Assembly: GCF_001458395.1 (NCBI RefSeq)
Contig: NZ_CYSR01000030.1
Coordinates: forward strand, 558,001-622,000
DNA length: 64,000 nt
Direction: 5' to 3'
From: Leisingera aquaemixtae
Lineage (GTDB): Bacteria > Pseudomonadota > Alphaproteobacteria > Rhodobacterales > Rhodobacteraceae
Below are positions 28,221 through 36,443 of this stretch, piece after piece. Made by a program: the position numbers and the translations under genes. Every line of letters begins with the position of its first letter. Within the stretch, counting starts at the first letter, position 1. The notes under the pieces are model-generated. The model was given only the letters and a program-made list of their open reading frames with translations, was not told where the DNA came from and did not search any database.

Positions 28221-28247
28221 TTCAAGCTTAAAACTTATAAGCCTGAA
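28221..28247. promoter_or_regulatory. Operator-like inverted repeat upstream of ridA
   Basis: TTCAAGCTTA (28221-28230), a 7-base spacer, then TAAGCCTGAA (28238-28247): arms complementary at 9 of 10 positions, in an AT-rich patch 60 bases upstream of the RidA start. It could be a repressor site, or a terminator for the preceding minus-strand gene. Confidence 0.55.
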
Positions 28248-28281
28248 GCAAACCCGCGGGGCCTCCTGGTTCCGGTCCCCT

Positions 28282-29019
28282 TCAAATGCTCATCTTCTTG
28301 AACACAGCTTCCGGAATGCTGCGGATGATCAGCATGATCAGCCGCCAGACCGGCCGCACATAGACGATGTTTTTCTGCTTGGCAGTGGCCTCGGTGATGG
28401 CGCGGGCGACTTCCTCGGGCTGGGCCGTCAGCTTGTCCGGCAGGTCCATGCCCTCGGTCATCTGCGTGGCGACGAACCCCGGCAGCACCGTAACCACATG
28501 CACGCCCTTGCGGGCCAGCCGGTTGCGCAGGCCGGACAGGAAGGCGGTGAAGCCGGCCTTGGCCGCGCCGTAGACATAGTTGGTCGCGCGGCCGCGGTCT
28601 CCGGCCACCGAGCTGATCCCCACCAGCGTGCCGGAGCCGCGCTGTTCAAACCGGCTGGCCAGAACCGAAAGAATGCTGGCAGGGCCTTCGAAGTTGCTGC
28701 GCAGGACCCGGGCCGCGGCGGCGGGGCTGATTTCGCTTTCGCCCTGCTCCCCCATGAAGCCGACGGCGCAGACGGCGATGCCGGGCAGTTCCGGCAGCGC
28801 ACCGGCAAAGCGTTCATGATAATCCAGCGCCAGCGCGTCGAATTCATGCAGAGAGACCGGCACGCCGTGGCGCAGCTCCAGATCGGTCTTCTGGGGTTCC
28901 AGATTGCCGGCATTCCGGGCCGCCAGTTGAACCGGGTGGCCTTGCGCAGCATAGGCATGGGCCACTGCCATGCCGATGTCCGACCGGGCGCCAAGGATCA
29001 GAACGGGAGATTTTGTCAT
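28282..29019 (-). CDS. SDR-family oxidoreductase, DprE2-like (polyprenylphosphoryl 2-keto-pentose reductase)
   Basis: A 245-residue short-chain dehydrogenase. The nucleotide motif is unusual for SDRs, LGARSDIGMAVA (about 10-21), as in DprE2; the catalytic Ser-Tyr-Lys set is visible in GISSVAGDRG and YGAAKAG. The hydrophobic C-terminus (about 222-236) could contact the membrane. Its ATG overlaps the DprE1-like stop by 4 nt. Together the two would epimerise C2 of polyprenylphosphoryl ribose to arabinose. An in-frame extension to 29391 is not part of the gene. Confidence 0.87.
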   Translation of the reverse strand: MTKSPVLILGARSDIGMAVAHAYAAQGHPVQLAARNAGNLEPQKTDLELRHGVPVSLHEFDALALDYHERFAGALPELPGIAVCAVGFMGEQGESEISPAAAARVLRSNFEGPASILSVLASRFEQRGSGTLVGISSVAGDRGRATNYVYGAAKAGFTAFLSGLRNRLARKGVHVVTVLPGFVATQMTEGMDLPDKLTAQPEEVARAITEATAKQKNIVYVRPVWRLIMLIIRSIPEAVFKKMSI

Positions 29020-30344
29020 AGCGATAGCCTTTGCGACTGGGCGGACTGGAAGGACGGGTGCATCCCGGACAGCTGCCGCATACCGGCAAACTCTGCTGCC
29101 CTGGAGTCGGCAGCGTGCAGCGTGTCCCGGCTCATCCGGCTGTCCTTGGCCAGATAGAAGCGGCCGCCGTGGGCAATGGTGATACGGTCGAGGTCCTGCA
29201 TCAGCTGCAGGCTGCGGCGGTTGACCGGGAAGTCCAGCGCCAGCGTGTAGCCCTCCATCGGGAAGGAGAACGGGCTGTCCTGCGCGCCCAGCCGCTTGAG
29301 CACCGCCAGGAAGGAGCCCTGCCCGGCGGCGGAGATCGCCTGCAGAAGCGCGCGCAGCCCCGGCCGGGCGCTGTCGAGCGGCAGCACGCATTGGAACTGG
29401 GCAAAGCCCTTGCGCCCGTAGATCCGGTTCCAGCCCAAAAGCGCGTCGAGCGGAAAGAAGTAGCTGTCAAAATCGGTGATCTGCCGCCCTGCCTTGCGCG
29501 CACCGGTCCAGAAATAGGCCGCGTTGAAGGCGCGGACGCTGAAGCGGTTCAGCGCAAAGGACGGGAACACGGGCGGCACGGTGCGGCTGCCGAAACGGGG
29601 AATGGCAAAGGGGCGCGCGGCCTGGTCATAGCTCAGATCCTGCAGCCCGGCATGTTCCCCCAGCATGACCAGCGACCGCCCCAGCCTGCCGCCGCCCGCC
29701 AGGCAGTCGATCCAGGCCACGGAATAGGTCGCAGCGGCGGAGCGTTCGAAGATTTCGATGGCCGCGTGGAGGTTTGCAGCCGGTATTGTCTGTTGCCGGA
29801 TCCAGGCCGAGGACACCCGGCGCAGGCGGATGGCAGCCCGCAGGATCACGCCCGTAAGCCCCATGCCGCCAGCGGTCCAGTTGAACAACTCTGTGTTTTC
29901 CTGGGGGGAGCAGCGGCGGACCGTTCCGTCCGGCCCCATCACCTCGACCCAGTCCAGGCAGCTGCGGAAACTGCCGTCCTTGTGGTGGTTCTTGCCATGC
30001 ACATCCGCGGCAATGGCGCCGCCAAGGGTCACGAACTTGGTGCCCGGCACCACCGCCGGAAACCAGCCCCGCGGCAGGAAGGCAGAGATGATATCGCCCA
30101 GCAGCACACCGCTTTCCGCCACCAGCAAGCCGGTCTGCGCATCAAAGGAGATCATCTTGTCGAAATGGCGCATATGCAGGGTCGCCGGCACGCCAACCGC
30201 GCTGTCGCCATAGGCGCGGCCATTGCCCCGGGCGATGACGGAAGGATTGCTGGCGATCAGCCCCTGCAGCTCCGCCTCGCTGCGCGGCGCAAGCAGCTGC
30301 GCCTGGGACACGGGGTAGTTGCCCCAGCCTGACAGCCGTCTCAT
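29016..30344 (-). CDS. FAD-dependent oxidoreductase, DprE1-like (polyprenylphosphoryl-ribose 2-oxidase)
   Basis: A 442-residue VAO/PCMH-type flavoprotein. The FAD-binding segment ARGNGRAYGDSAVG (about 38-51) matches the DprE1 signature, followed by VVPGTKFVTLGGAIAADVHGKNHH. The opening RLSGWGNYPVSQAQLLAP is also typical. It would oxidise the 2-hydroxyl of polyprenylphosphoryl ribose. Both ends overlap neighbours by 4 nt (GtrA gene upstream, DprE2-like downstream). Confidence 0.9.
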   Translation of the reverse strand: MRRLSGWGNYPVSQAQLLAPRSEAELQGLIASNPSVIARGNGRAYGDSAVGVPATLHMRHFDKMISFDAQTGLLVAESGVLLGDIISAFLPRGWFPAVVPGTKFVTLGGAIAADVHGKNHHKDGSFRSCLDWVEVMGPDGTVRRCSPQENTELFNWTAGGMGLTGVILRAAIRLRRVSSAWIRQQTIPAANLHAAIEIFERSAAATYSVAWIDCLAGGGRLGRSLVMLGEHAGLQDLSYDQAARPFAIPRFGSRTVPPVFPSFALNRFSVRAFNAAYFWTGARKAGRQITDFDSYFFPLDALLGWNRIYGRKGFAQFQCVLPLDSARPGLRALLQAISAAGQGSFLAVLKRLGAQDSPFSFPMEGYTLALDFPVNRRSLQLMQDLDRITIAHGGRFYLAKDSRMSRDTLHAADSRAAEFAGMRQLSGMHPSFQSAQSQRLSL

Positions 30345-30760
30345 TCCGCGTTCTTTGAGCGGCGGGCAAAGACGAACTGCCGGTCGAGCTGGTATTTCAC
30401 CGTGTAGCCGATTACCAGCCCCAGGATTGCCCCGGCCTCGCGCGCCGCATCGGTGCCCCAGGTGAGCCAGAACAGCGTTTCGGTGATCCAGAACACCGCC
30501 GTGGTCGCCACCCCCATCGCCGAATACAGCAGGAAGGTCCGGCCCTGGTGCTTCAGGCCGCCCTGCTGGTCAAAGAAGATCCACCGCTTGTCCAGAAGGT
30601 ATTTGACCACCAGCCCGGCCAAAGTGCCCGCAGCCATGGCAGCGGTGAAATGGGCGCCGGTCTCCCCCAGCTGCAAAACCGCGCGCTGGGTGGCGAGGTT
30701 GACGGCGGTGGCCACGGCCGCGAAGGCGGAGTAGCGGACAAGAAGCTGGTGCAGGGTCAT
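30341..30760 (-). CDS. GtrA-family membrane protein
   Basis: A 139-residue protein with four membrane helices and the GtrA pattern (YSAFAAVATAVNLATQRAVL; VVKYLLDKRWIFF; GYTVKYQLDRQFVF). GtrA proteins are thought to help move polyprenyl-linked sugars across the membrane. The ATG at 30760 overlaps the HAD-UbiA stop. Here it is the candidate flippase for polyprenylphosphoryl arabinose. Confidence 0.88.
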   Translation of the reverse strand: MTLHQLLVRYSAFAAVATAVNLATQRAVLQLGETGAHFTAAMAAGTLAGLVVKYLLDKRWIFFDQQGGLKHQGRTFLLYSAMGVATTAVFWITETLFWLTWGTDAAREAGAILGLVIGYTVKYQLDRQFVFARRSKNAE

Positions 30761-32205
30761 AGCGCGCTGCTCCACACCGCAAAGGACAGCGCGATCAGGA
30801 AGCACAGCTGGCTGCCGCGGTCGCGCGCGGCATAGACCACCGGGTCATCCTGCATCTGGCCGCGATGGGCCAGCATCACCGTATTGGTGATCCAATAGAG
30901 CAGCACACAGCAAATCCCCCACAACCCCTGCGGCGTGGTGTACAGCGCGGCAACCGCCGGCGAATTGAGGTAGAGCGCCAGAACGAGCACCGACACGTAG
31001 CCCGCGGCAATCGCGATCATCGAGATCACCGGCAGATCGTCAACGTGATAGCCGCGCCCCTTGGCGGTCAGCTGCTGTCGCCTGGCGCTGTCCACCAGCT
31101 CCGCCTGGCGTTTCACGGCGGCCAGCGAAAAGAAGAAGAAAATGGAAAACGCCAGCAGCCAGACCGACAGCGGTATGCCGGTAGCGGCACCTCCCGCCGC
31201 GATGCGGATCGTGTAAAGCCCCGCCAGCAGGCAGATATCCATCACGATCAGCCGCTTGAAATGCAGCGAGTAGGCTGTTGTCATTGCGTAATAAAGCAGG
31301 ATGACGCCAAGAAACAACAGGCCCAGCGGCAGGGCCGCCGCCAACCCGCCCAGAAACAGCGCCGCCGCCATCCAACTGCCATGCTCAATCGGGATGCGGC
31401 CCGCGGCAAAGGGCCGGAACCGCTTGCGCGGATGGGCGCGGTCGGCGTTCAGGTCAAGGAGGTCATTCACCACATAAACGCTGGAGGCGATCAGGCTGAA
31501 CGACAGGAACGCCAGCAGCGACTGCACCAGGGTCACCATGTCCAGCTGATGCGCGGCCAGCATCGGCAGGAACACGAGGATGTTCTTCAACCACTGATGC
31601 GGCCGCAGCGCCTTGACATACGCGGCCAGCGCGGGCTCCACCGTTGCCAGATGTTCGGTCCGGGACGCCGCGTGCTCCGCCTTCTGGCGCAGCGCCGGGG
31701 CGGCATTGACGGTGACCGCCGTTGACGCCAGCCGCCAGACCGGCAGATCGGCCGGGGAATCCCCCATGTAGGCAAACCCGCCCGCGCCGAACCGGTTTTG
31801 CAGGAACTCCGCCTTGACCGGGCCCTTCAGGTTTTCGGTGCCGGTGGAGCCATGCACCTCGTCAAACAGGTCCAGGTGAGCGGCGATCTGATCGGCGATG
31901 GACTGGTCGCTGGCAGTCACCAGCGCGGTCTGGCCGCCCCGCTGCCGCCAGTCCCTGACATAGTCCATGACCGCCGGATCATAAGGCAGGCTGGCCGCAT
32001 CAATGCGGGAGGTGCCGGCCAAATGCCGCTTCAGCGCCGCTCGGCCGTTCAGCAGCGCAACCGCCGCGGAAAAGGGGCTTTTCCAGTCGCGCCCGAAGGA
32101 AGACCAGAAGCTTTCATAGAGGATATTGCTGCGCAGCAGAGTGCCATCCAGGTCGACGGCAAGCATGCCGGGCTGCCCGGCCGGAAGCGATGAATCTGTC
32201 GTCAA
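30757..32205 (-). CDS. HAD phosphatase-UbiA prenyltransferase fusion (polyprenyl-phosphate phosphoribosyltransferase type)
   Basis: 482 residues. An N-terminal HAD domain (about 12-190; DLDGT at 18-22, VTASD, GDSPADLPV) is fused to a UbiA membrane domain (about 195-482). The UbiA motif NDLLDLNADRAHPRKRFRP (247-265) matches the decaprenyl-phosphate phosphoribosyltransferase branch (Rv3806c) rather than ubiquinone enzymes. The predicted reaction joins PRPP to polyprenyl phosphate; the HAD part may then remove the 5-phosphate. This leads a four-gene overlapping operon. Confidence 0.88.
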   Translation of the reverse strand: MTTDSSLPAGQPGMLAVDLDGTLLRSNILYESFWSSFGRDWKSPFSAAVALLNGRAALKRHLAGTSRIDAASLPYDPAVMDYVRDWRQRGGQTALVTASDQSIADQIAAHLDLFDEVHGSTGTENLKGPVKAEFLQNRFGAGGFAYMGDSPADLPVWRLASTAVTVNAAPALRQKAEHAASRTEHLATVEPALAAYVKALRPHQWLKNILVFLPMLAAHQLDMVTLVQSLLAFLSFSLIASSVYVVNDLLDLNADRAHPRKRFRPFAAGRIPIEHGSWMAAALFLGGLAAALPLGLLFLGVILLYYAMTTAYSLHFKRLIVMDICLLAGLYTIRIAAGGAATGIPLSVWLLAFSIFFFFSLAAVKRQAELVDSARRQQLTAKGRGYHVDDLPVISMIAIAAGYVSVLVLALYLNSPAVAALYTTPQGLWGICCVLLYWITNTVMLAHRGQMQDDPVVYAARDRGSQLCFLIALSFAVWSSAL

Positions 32206-32399
32206 ATGAAGTCAACCGGAAGATGGATTTGGTCCCTGCCCCGCTTGTACCAGCGGTCCGGCTTTTTGGCTAGGTGCCAACTCCGCCGAGCCGCGGCCGC
32301 CTGTTGCACCGATGCCTGTGCCGGAGCCGCTGTCCGGCAGGGGGAATTTCATAGACGCCCCGGTTCCAGTATGACGGGGCAAAACAATTGAGGTCCGGC

Positions 32400-33806
32400 A
32401 TGACAACTCCCCCGCAGGTTACCGGCATGGCGTGCGCTCCGGCGCCCGGGCTGGCTTCGCTGCTGCGCGAAACCGCAGTTTTCACCCTTGCCGCTGCGGC
32501 GATCGTGCTGGTGACCAGAACGCTGGCGGCGCTGCTGCTGGAGATCCGCCCCGATCCTGTCCACCTGTCCGGGGCATACCAGCACCTGCCGGTGCAGCAG
32601 CTGCATGACGGGCTGCTGGAGGCGCTGATCGCCTTGCATTCTCAGCCGCCGTTCTGGAACTTGCTGCTGGGGCTGGCAGCTAAGGCCTGCAATGCGCAGG
32701 AGGCCTGCATGATCCAGCTGATCTGGGGCAGCCACCTGCTGCTGACCGTTGTGACTGCTGCCAGCATGTTCGCTGCCCTTCGCCTGCTGACCCCGTCGCG
32801 GCGGTTGGCATGGCTGCTGCCGCTGGCCTATGTGCTGTCTCCGGCGGTGTTCTATTACGAGAACTTCATCCTCTATGCCCATTTCACCGCAGCCCTTTTT
32901 GCCTTGTCGTGCCTCTGCGTCCTGCTGCTGCTGAAAACGCGCCGCACGCTGTATTTCCTGCTGTTCTGCGCCTGCCTCGCGATCCTGTCGCTGACCTGGA
33001 CGCTGTTCCACCCGATTTACATCCTGCTGGTGGGAGGCCTGGTCCTGTTCAAGGCGGGCGCCGGACCGGCCCGCGCCGCCATCCTGGCCCTGACGCTGGC
33101 GGTATCGCTGCTGCCGTCGGTCAAGAACAAGGCGGTGTTCGGCATTTTCAGTTCCGGCAGCTGGCTTGGCCTCAATGTCTCGCAAGTGGCGCCGGAGCGG
33201 ATCGAGGGGTGTTCCTTCAAGACGTTTGCCGAAACCCACGGGCTGATCGGCCAGCATATTGGCAGCGCCCTGAACGATCCGCGGATGATCGGTTATTCCA
33301 AAACCTGCCTTAAGAAGTCTCTGGACGTGATTGCTGCCAGCCCCCTGCAATACGCCGCCGGCGTGGTGGTGCGCGCCTCGACCAGCCTGTCGCTGTGGCC
33401 GAACGAATACCTGTTCCCGCCGCTGAACTGGGACCGCTTCCCCAAACTGCCGGACACCAAGCGGGTGCTGACCGAAGACAACAAGATCGTGATCGACCCC
33501 AGCCTGTCGCGGTTCCTGACGCTGGCGCTGAACCTGTTCGCGCTGATCGCCCTGGCGGAGCTTGCGCGCCGGGACAGGGATCCGGCACGCCGGGCGTTCT
33601 TTCAGGTGATGCTGCTGTCGGTCGTGCTGTTCCTGGGGGTGGCCCACGCGGTGAACGGGCCTGAGCAGGAGCGCATGCGCTACACGCTGCATCCGCTGTT
33701 CTGGGGGCTTTACGCCGTGGTGCTGCTGGAGGCCGGCCGCCGCTTGAGGCGGCTGTTCGCACGCGCCGGAGCAGAAAACCTGCCATCGGCGGGCAGCTCG
33801 CGCTAA
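32400..33806 (+). CDS. Polytopic membrane protein, GT-C glycosyltransferase-like
   Basis: 468 residues with about ten to eleven membrane helices. It is divergent from the polyprenyl-arabinose operon, starting 195 bases away. The first large loop (about 40-75) contains acidic residues and a SQPPFWN segment like those near the catalytic site of GT-C enzymes, but I do not see a certain DxD or ExD motif. Context suggests it uses the lipid-linked sugar. The ATG at 32400 has a GAGG site; a TTG four codons upstream is possible. Specificity unknown. Confidence 0.65.
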   Translation: MTTPPQVTGMACAPAPGLASLLRETAVFTLAAAAIVLVTRTLAALLLEIRPDPVHLSGAYQHLPVQQLHDGLLEALIALHSQPPFWNLLLGLAAKACNAQEACMIQLIWGSHLLLTVVTAASMFAALRLLTPSRRLAWLLPLAYVLSPAVFYYENFILYAHFTAALFALSCLCVLLLLKTRRTLYFLLFCACLAILSLTWTLFHPIYILLVGGLVLFKAGAGPARAAILALTLAVSLLPSVKNKAVFGIFSSGSWLGLNVSQVAPERIEGCSFKTFAETHGLIGQHIGSALNDPRMIGYSKTCLKKSLDVIAASPLQYAAGVVVRASTSLSLWPNEYLFPPLNWDRFPKLPDTKRVLTEDNKIVIDPSLSRFLTLALNLFALIALAELARRDRDPARRAFFQVMLLSVVLFLGVAHAVNGPEQERMRYTLHPLFWGLYAVVLLEAGRRLRRLFARAGAENLPSAGSSR

Positions 33807-33829
33807 GATTTCGCGGCTTGAATGCAAAA

Positions 33830-33865
33830 CTGGCGCCGGGGGCACTTCCGCCCGCCCGGCGCCAG
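33830..33865 (-). terminator. Terminator after the GapR-like gene
   Basis: An 11-bp perfect stem CTGGCGCCGGG (33830-33840) and CCCGGCGCCAG (33855-33865). On the minus strand TTTTGC follows, so it serves the DUF2312 gene and may also stop transcripts from the convergent membrane-protein gene. Confidence 0.8.
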
Positions 33866-33899
33866 CTAATTCCCTGCCAGGGCCGAAGCCCGGCGCGGC

Positions 33900-34163
33900 T
33901 TACATGCCCAGGGCTTCCTTGTACATTTCCAGCACCGCCTCTTCTTCGGCGATGTCGTTTTCGTCGCGCTTGCGCAGGGCGATGATCTTGCGCATCACCT
34001 TGGTGTCGTAGCCGCGCCCCTTGGCTTCGGCCATCACCTCTTTCTGCTGCTCGGCGATCGTCTTTTTCTCTTCGTCCAGACGCTCGAACCGCTCGATAAA
34101 CTGGCGCAGTTCGCCAGCGGTCACACGGTAGTTTTCGCTTTTTTCGTCTTCGGTGATATCCAT
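33900..34163 (-). CDS. DUF2312 (UPF0335) protein, GapR-like nucleoid protein
   Basis: An 87-residue, mostly helical charged protein with the DUF2312 pattern: ELRQFIERFERLDEEKKTIAEQQKEV, then KGRGYDTKVMRKIIALRK. The Caulobacter homologue GapR binds overtwisted, AT-rich DNA and helps replication. The ATG at 34163 is preferred to a GTG six codons upstream. It stands alone with its own terminator. Confidence 0.92.
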   Translation of the reverse strand: MDITEDEKSENYRVTAGELRQFIERFERLDEEKKTIAEQQKEVMAEAKGRGYDTKVMRKIIALRKRDENDIAEEEAVLEMYKEALGM

Positions 34164-34356
34164 CTGCGGCTCCGTCGGCACATGCTGTCAGTTGCTGTCG
34201 GAGCAAGGGGATAACGCCCCGCCCGCCGCGCCGCAAGAAGGGAAAGCGGCGGAGCTGCGCCAAGCGGCAAAAACCGGCGCCCGTGCCGGCGCGGCTTGCG
34301 CGCGCCGGACGGATCGGCTAGGCGCGGCGCAACGCAACCCCTGCAGGAGCACACCC

Positions 34357-34575
34357 ATGTTCGATCTCATCGTCTGGACCGGAGCCGCCGTGTCCGTTGC
34401 CGGGCTGCTGGGGCTGGTCTGGTGCATCATCAAGGTCGCACGCGCCCGCCGCCAAAATCTGGATGACGACGCGCTGCGTGCCGTTGTGCAATCGGTGCTG
34501 CCCTACAATCTGGGCGCCCTGCTGCTGTCGGTGCTGGGCCTTATGCTGGTGATGACGGGCATCTTCCTGGGCTGA
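34357..34575 (+). CDS. Small hypothetical membrane protein
   Basis: 72 residues with two membrane helices (about 4-26 and 48-70) joined by a basic-acidic loop (ARARRQNLDDDALR). An AGGAG ribosome site lies 8 nt before the ATG. No family is recognised and no operon partner is evident. The codon pattern and ribosome site support a real gene. Confidence 0.65.
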   Translation: MFDLIVWTGAAVSVAGLLGLVWCIIKVARARRQNLDDDALRAVVQSVLPYNLGALLLSVLGLMLVMTGIFLG

Positions 34576-34600
34576 CGCCCGGCCCGCCCCTGCCTGACAA

Positions 34601-34619
34601 CCCGTCTGTGTCAGACGGG
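34601..34619. terminator. Hairpin between convergent small genes
   Basis: CCCGTCTG (34601-34608) pairs with CAGACGGG (34612-34619) over a 3-base loop and overlaps the stop of the minus-strand gene. There is no T-run on either side, so its terminator role is uncertain. Confidence 0.5.
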
Positions 34620-34826
34620 CATGTTGTCGAACATCTCTTCCACCGCTTCTTCGCACAGTGCAGCCTCAAGACGGCGGAACCGGCGCGGAACCTCTGCCCC
34701 TTTCTTGCGCATGTGATCCAGCAGCCGGATGAATTCGGGCCGCATGGCCAGCCGGGCCGCGCCGGTCTCTCTCTGAATTCTGGTTTCCAGCTGTTCGACG
34801 GTGTGAAACAGATCTTCCATTGTCAT
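34611..34826 (-). CDS. Small hypothetical charged protein
   Basis: 71 residues, helical and rich in Arg and Glu, with no membrane segment or cysteine motif. A strong GGGAGGA site sits 7 nt before the ATG. The sequence (EDLFHTVEQLETRIQRETGAARL...) suggests a coiled or helical-bundle adaptor. No family is recognised. Confidence 0.65.
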   Translation of the reverse strand: MTMEDLFHTVEQLETRIQRETGAARLAMRPEFIRLLDHMRKKGAEVPRRFRRLEAALCEEAVEEMFDNMPV

Positions 34827-35062
34827 AAGCAGTCCTCCCTACGTCCTGCGATTGTGACAGTATTTCGCAACAGGAATACGAAATCCCGCAGAATGTTACC
34901 TTTGCGCCGCATTTTCACGCTTTTTTTACGGCTGCCTGACGCTTTTGCGGCTTTACTCAGCACCAAACGATTCTAAGGGGCCGGTTCTTGCCGCGCCTTG
35001 ACACACATCAGACAGCTGCGATGATTTTTTGCCAAAGCCTGCGGTAAGGGCCGCCGGCTCTC

Positions 35063-35090
35063 TTGAAACATATTCTTAAATCAATATATG
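35063..35090 (+). promoter_or_regulatory. Promoter with embedded palindrome upstream of the sulfur operon
   Basis: A -35 like TTGAAA (35063-35068) and a -10 like TATATG (35085-35090) with a 16-base spacer. A dyad, CATAT-n12-ATATG (35069-35090), fills the spacer and covers the -10. A repressor of the ArsR type (BigR/SqrR), which controls such operons in other bacteria, could bind there; no such gene is in the window. Confidence 0.55.
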
Positions 35091-35118
35091 ATTTCCCAGC
35101 ATCCAGGGAGACTGACAG

Positions 35119-35982
35119 ATGACCCCCGCCGTCAAAGCCTTTTTCGACGAAGCCACCAACACCGTGTCCTACGTGGTGCGCGAGCCCGAGGGCACAGCCT
35201 GCGCCATCATCGACTCGGTCCTGGACTTTGATCACGCCGCCGGACGCACCAGCACCGCCTCTGCCGACGCCATCATCGCCTGGGTCAAGGCCGAGGGCCT
35301 GAGGGTGGAGTGGATCCTGGAGAGCCATGTCCATGCTGACCACCTGTCCGCCGCCCCCTATCTGCAGGAACAGCTGGGCGGCAAGATCGGCATTGGCGAC
35401 CGGATCACCGTGGTCCAGGACACCTTTGGCAAGATTTTCAACGAAGGCACCGAGTTCCAGCGCGACGGCAGCCAGTTCGACCAGCTGTTCCGCGAAGGCG
35501 ACAGCTTCATGATCGGCCAGCTGCGCGGCGAGGTGCTGCACACACCCGGCCACACGCCCGCCTGCCTGACCTACGTGATCGGCGATGCGGCCTTTGTCGG
35601 CGACACGCTGTTCATGCCCGATTTTGGCACCGCCCGCTGCGATTTCCCGGGCGGCTCCTCTGCCGATCTGTACAACTCGATCCAGAAGATCCTAACGCTG
35701 CCGGACGAGACCCGCATCTTTGTCGGCCACGATTACAAGGCGCCGGGCCGCGACGATTATGCCTGGGAGACGACAGTGGGCGAGCAGAAGGCGCTGAACG
35801 TGCATGTGGGTGAAGGCCGCAGCATCGAGGAATTCGTCCAGATGCGCGACGCCCGCGACGCGACGCTGGGGATGCCGCGGCTGATCCTGCCGTCGCTGCA
35901 AGTGAATATGCGCGCAGGCCAGATGCCGGAGCCGGATGAGCAGGGCGATGTGATCCTGAAGATCCCGGTGAACAAGATCTGA
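35119..35982 (+). CDS. MBL-fold metallo-hydrolase, persulfide dioxygenase (ETHE1/Blh) type
   Basis: A 287-residue metallo-beta-lactamase-fold protein. The metal motif is ESHVHADHLSAAPYL (HxHxDH), with a second His in HTPGHTPACL and an Asp in GDTLFMPDFGTARCDF, typical of ETHE1-like sulfur dioxygenases and the Blh protein of BigR operons. It would oxidise glutathione persulfide to sulfite. It leads an operon with two YeeE/YedE proteins and a DUF442 sulfurtransferase. Confidence 0.9.
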   Translation: MTPAVKAFFDEATNTVSYVVREPEGTACAIIDSVLDFDHAAGRTSTASADAIIAWVKAEGLRVEWILESHVHADHLSAAPYLQEQLGGKIGIGDRITVVQDTFGKIFNEGTEFQRDGSQFDQLFREGDSFMIGQLRGEVLHTPGHTPACLTYVIGDAAFVGDTLFMPDFGTARCDFPGGSSADLYNSIQKILTLPDETRIFVGHDYKAPGRDDYAWETTVGEQKALNVHVGEGRSIEEFVQMRDARDATLGMPRLILPSLQVNMRAGQMPEPDEQGDVILKIPVNKI

Positions 35983-36014
35983 CCGGACGCACGGGAAAGG
36001 ACCAGGGAAAGACA

Positions 36015-36443
36015 ATGCAAGCAGACTGGATTTGGGGACTGGGCGGCGGCCTGCTGATCGGGCTAGGCGGCGCGGTTTACCTGCTCGGCAACGGCCGGAT
36101 CATGGGGGCCAGCGGCATCCTGGGCGGTCTTCTGGATGGCAGCGGCCGAAACACAGCGGCTGAGCGGATCGCTTTTATCGCCGGGGTGATTGGCATGCCG
36201 CTGCTGATCGGGCTGCTGACGGGCGGCACGCCCGATACCCATGTCACCAGCAATGCGGCGGTTCTGGTGCTTGCCGGGCTGCTGGTGGGGGTCGGCACCC
36301 GCGTTGCCAACGGCTGCACGTCCGGCCACGGGGTTTGCGGCATTTCCCGCCTGTCCTTGCGCGGGATTGCGGCGACCGCCGTCTTCATGCTGGCGGGCAT
36401 TCTGACGCTGGCGGTGCTGCGCCAGCTGCTGGGGGTGGTCTGA
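36015..36443 (+). CDS. YeeE/YedE-family sulfur transport protein, first half
   Basis: A 142-residue membrane protein with four helices and the family motif RVANGCTSGHGVCGISRLSLR near residue 96, whose cysteine is thought to relay sulfur species. Its stop overlaps the next start (TGATG), so the two are probably a heterodimer equivalent to one full-length YeeE. Confidence 0.9.
   Translation: MQADWIWGLGGGLLIGLGGAVYLLGNGRIMGASGILGGLLDGSGRNTAAERIAFIAGVIGMPLLIGLLTGGTPDTHVTSNAAVLVLAGLLVGVGTRVANGCTSGHGVCGISRLSLRGIAATAVFMLAGILTLAVLRQLLGVV

Noticed and set aside
28282-29391. A longer version of the DprE2-like protein starting upstream
   Set aside because: The extra 124 residues are encoded out of frame over the DprE1-like 3' end and have no family resemblance; the ATG at 29019 overlaps the upstream stop as expected for coupling.
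33210-33860. Open minus-strand frame continuing from the GapR-like region into the membrane-protein gene
   Set aside because: Pro/Arg/Ser-rich antisense sequence; the GapR-like protein ends at 33900 in its proper frame.
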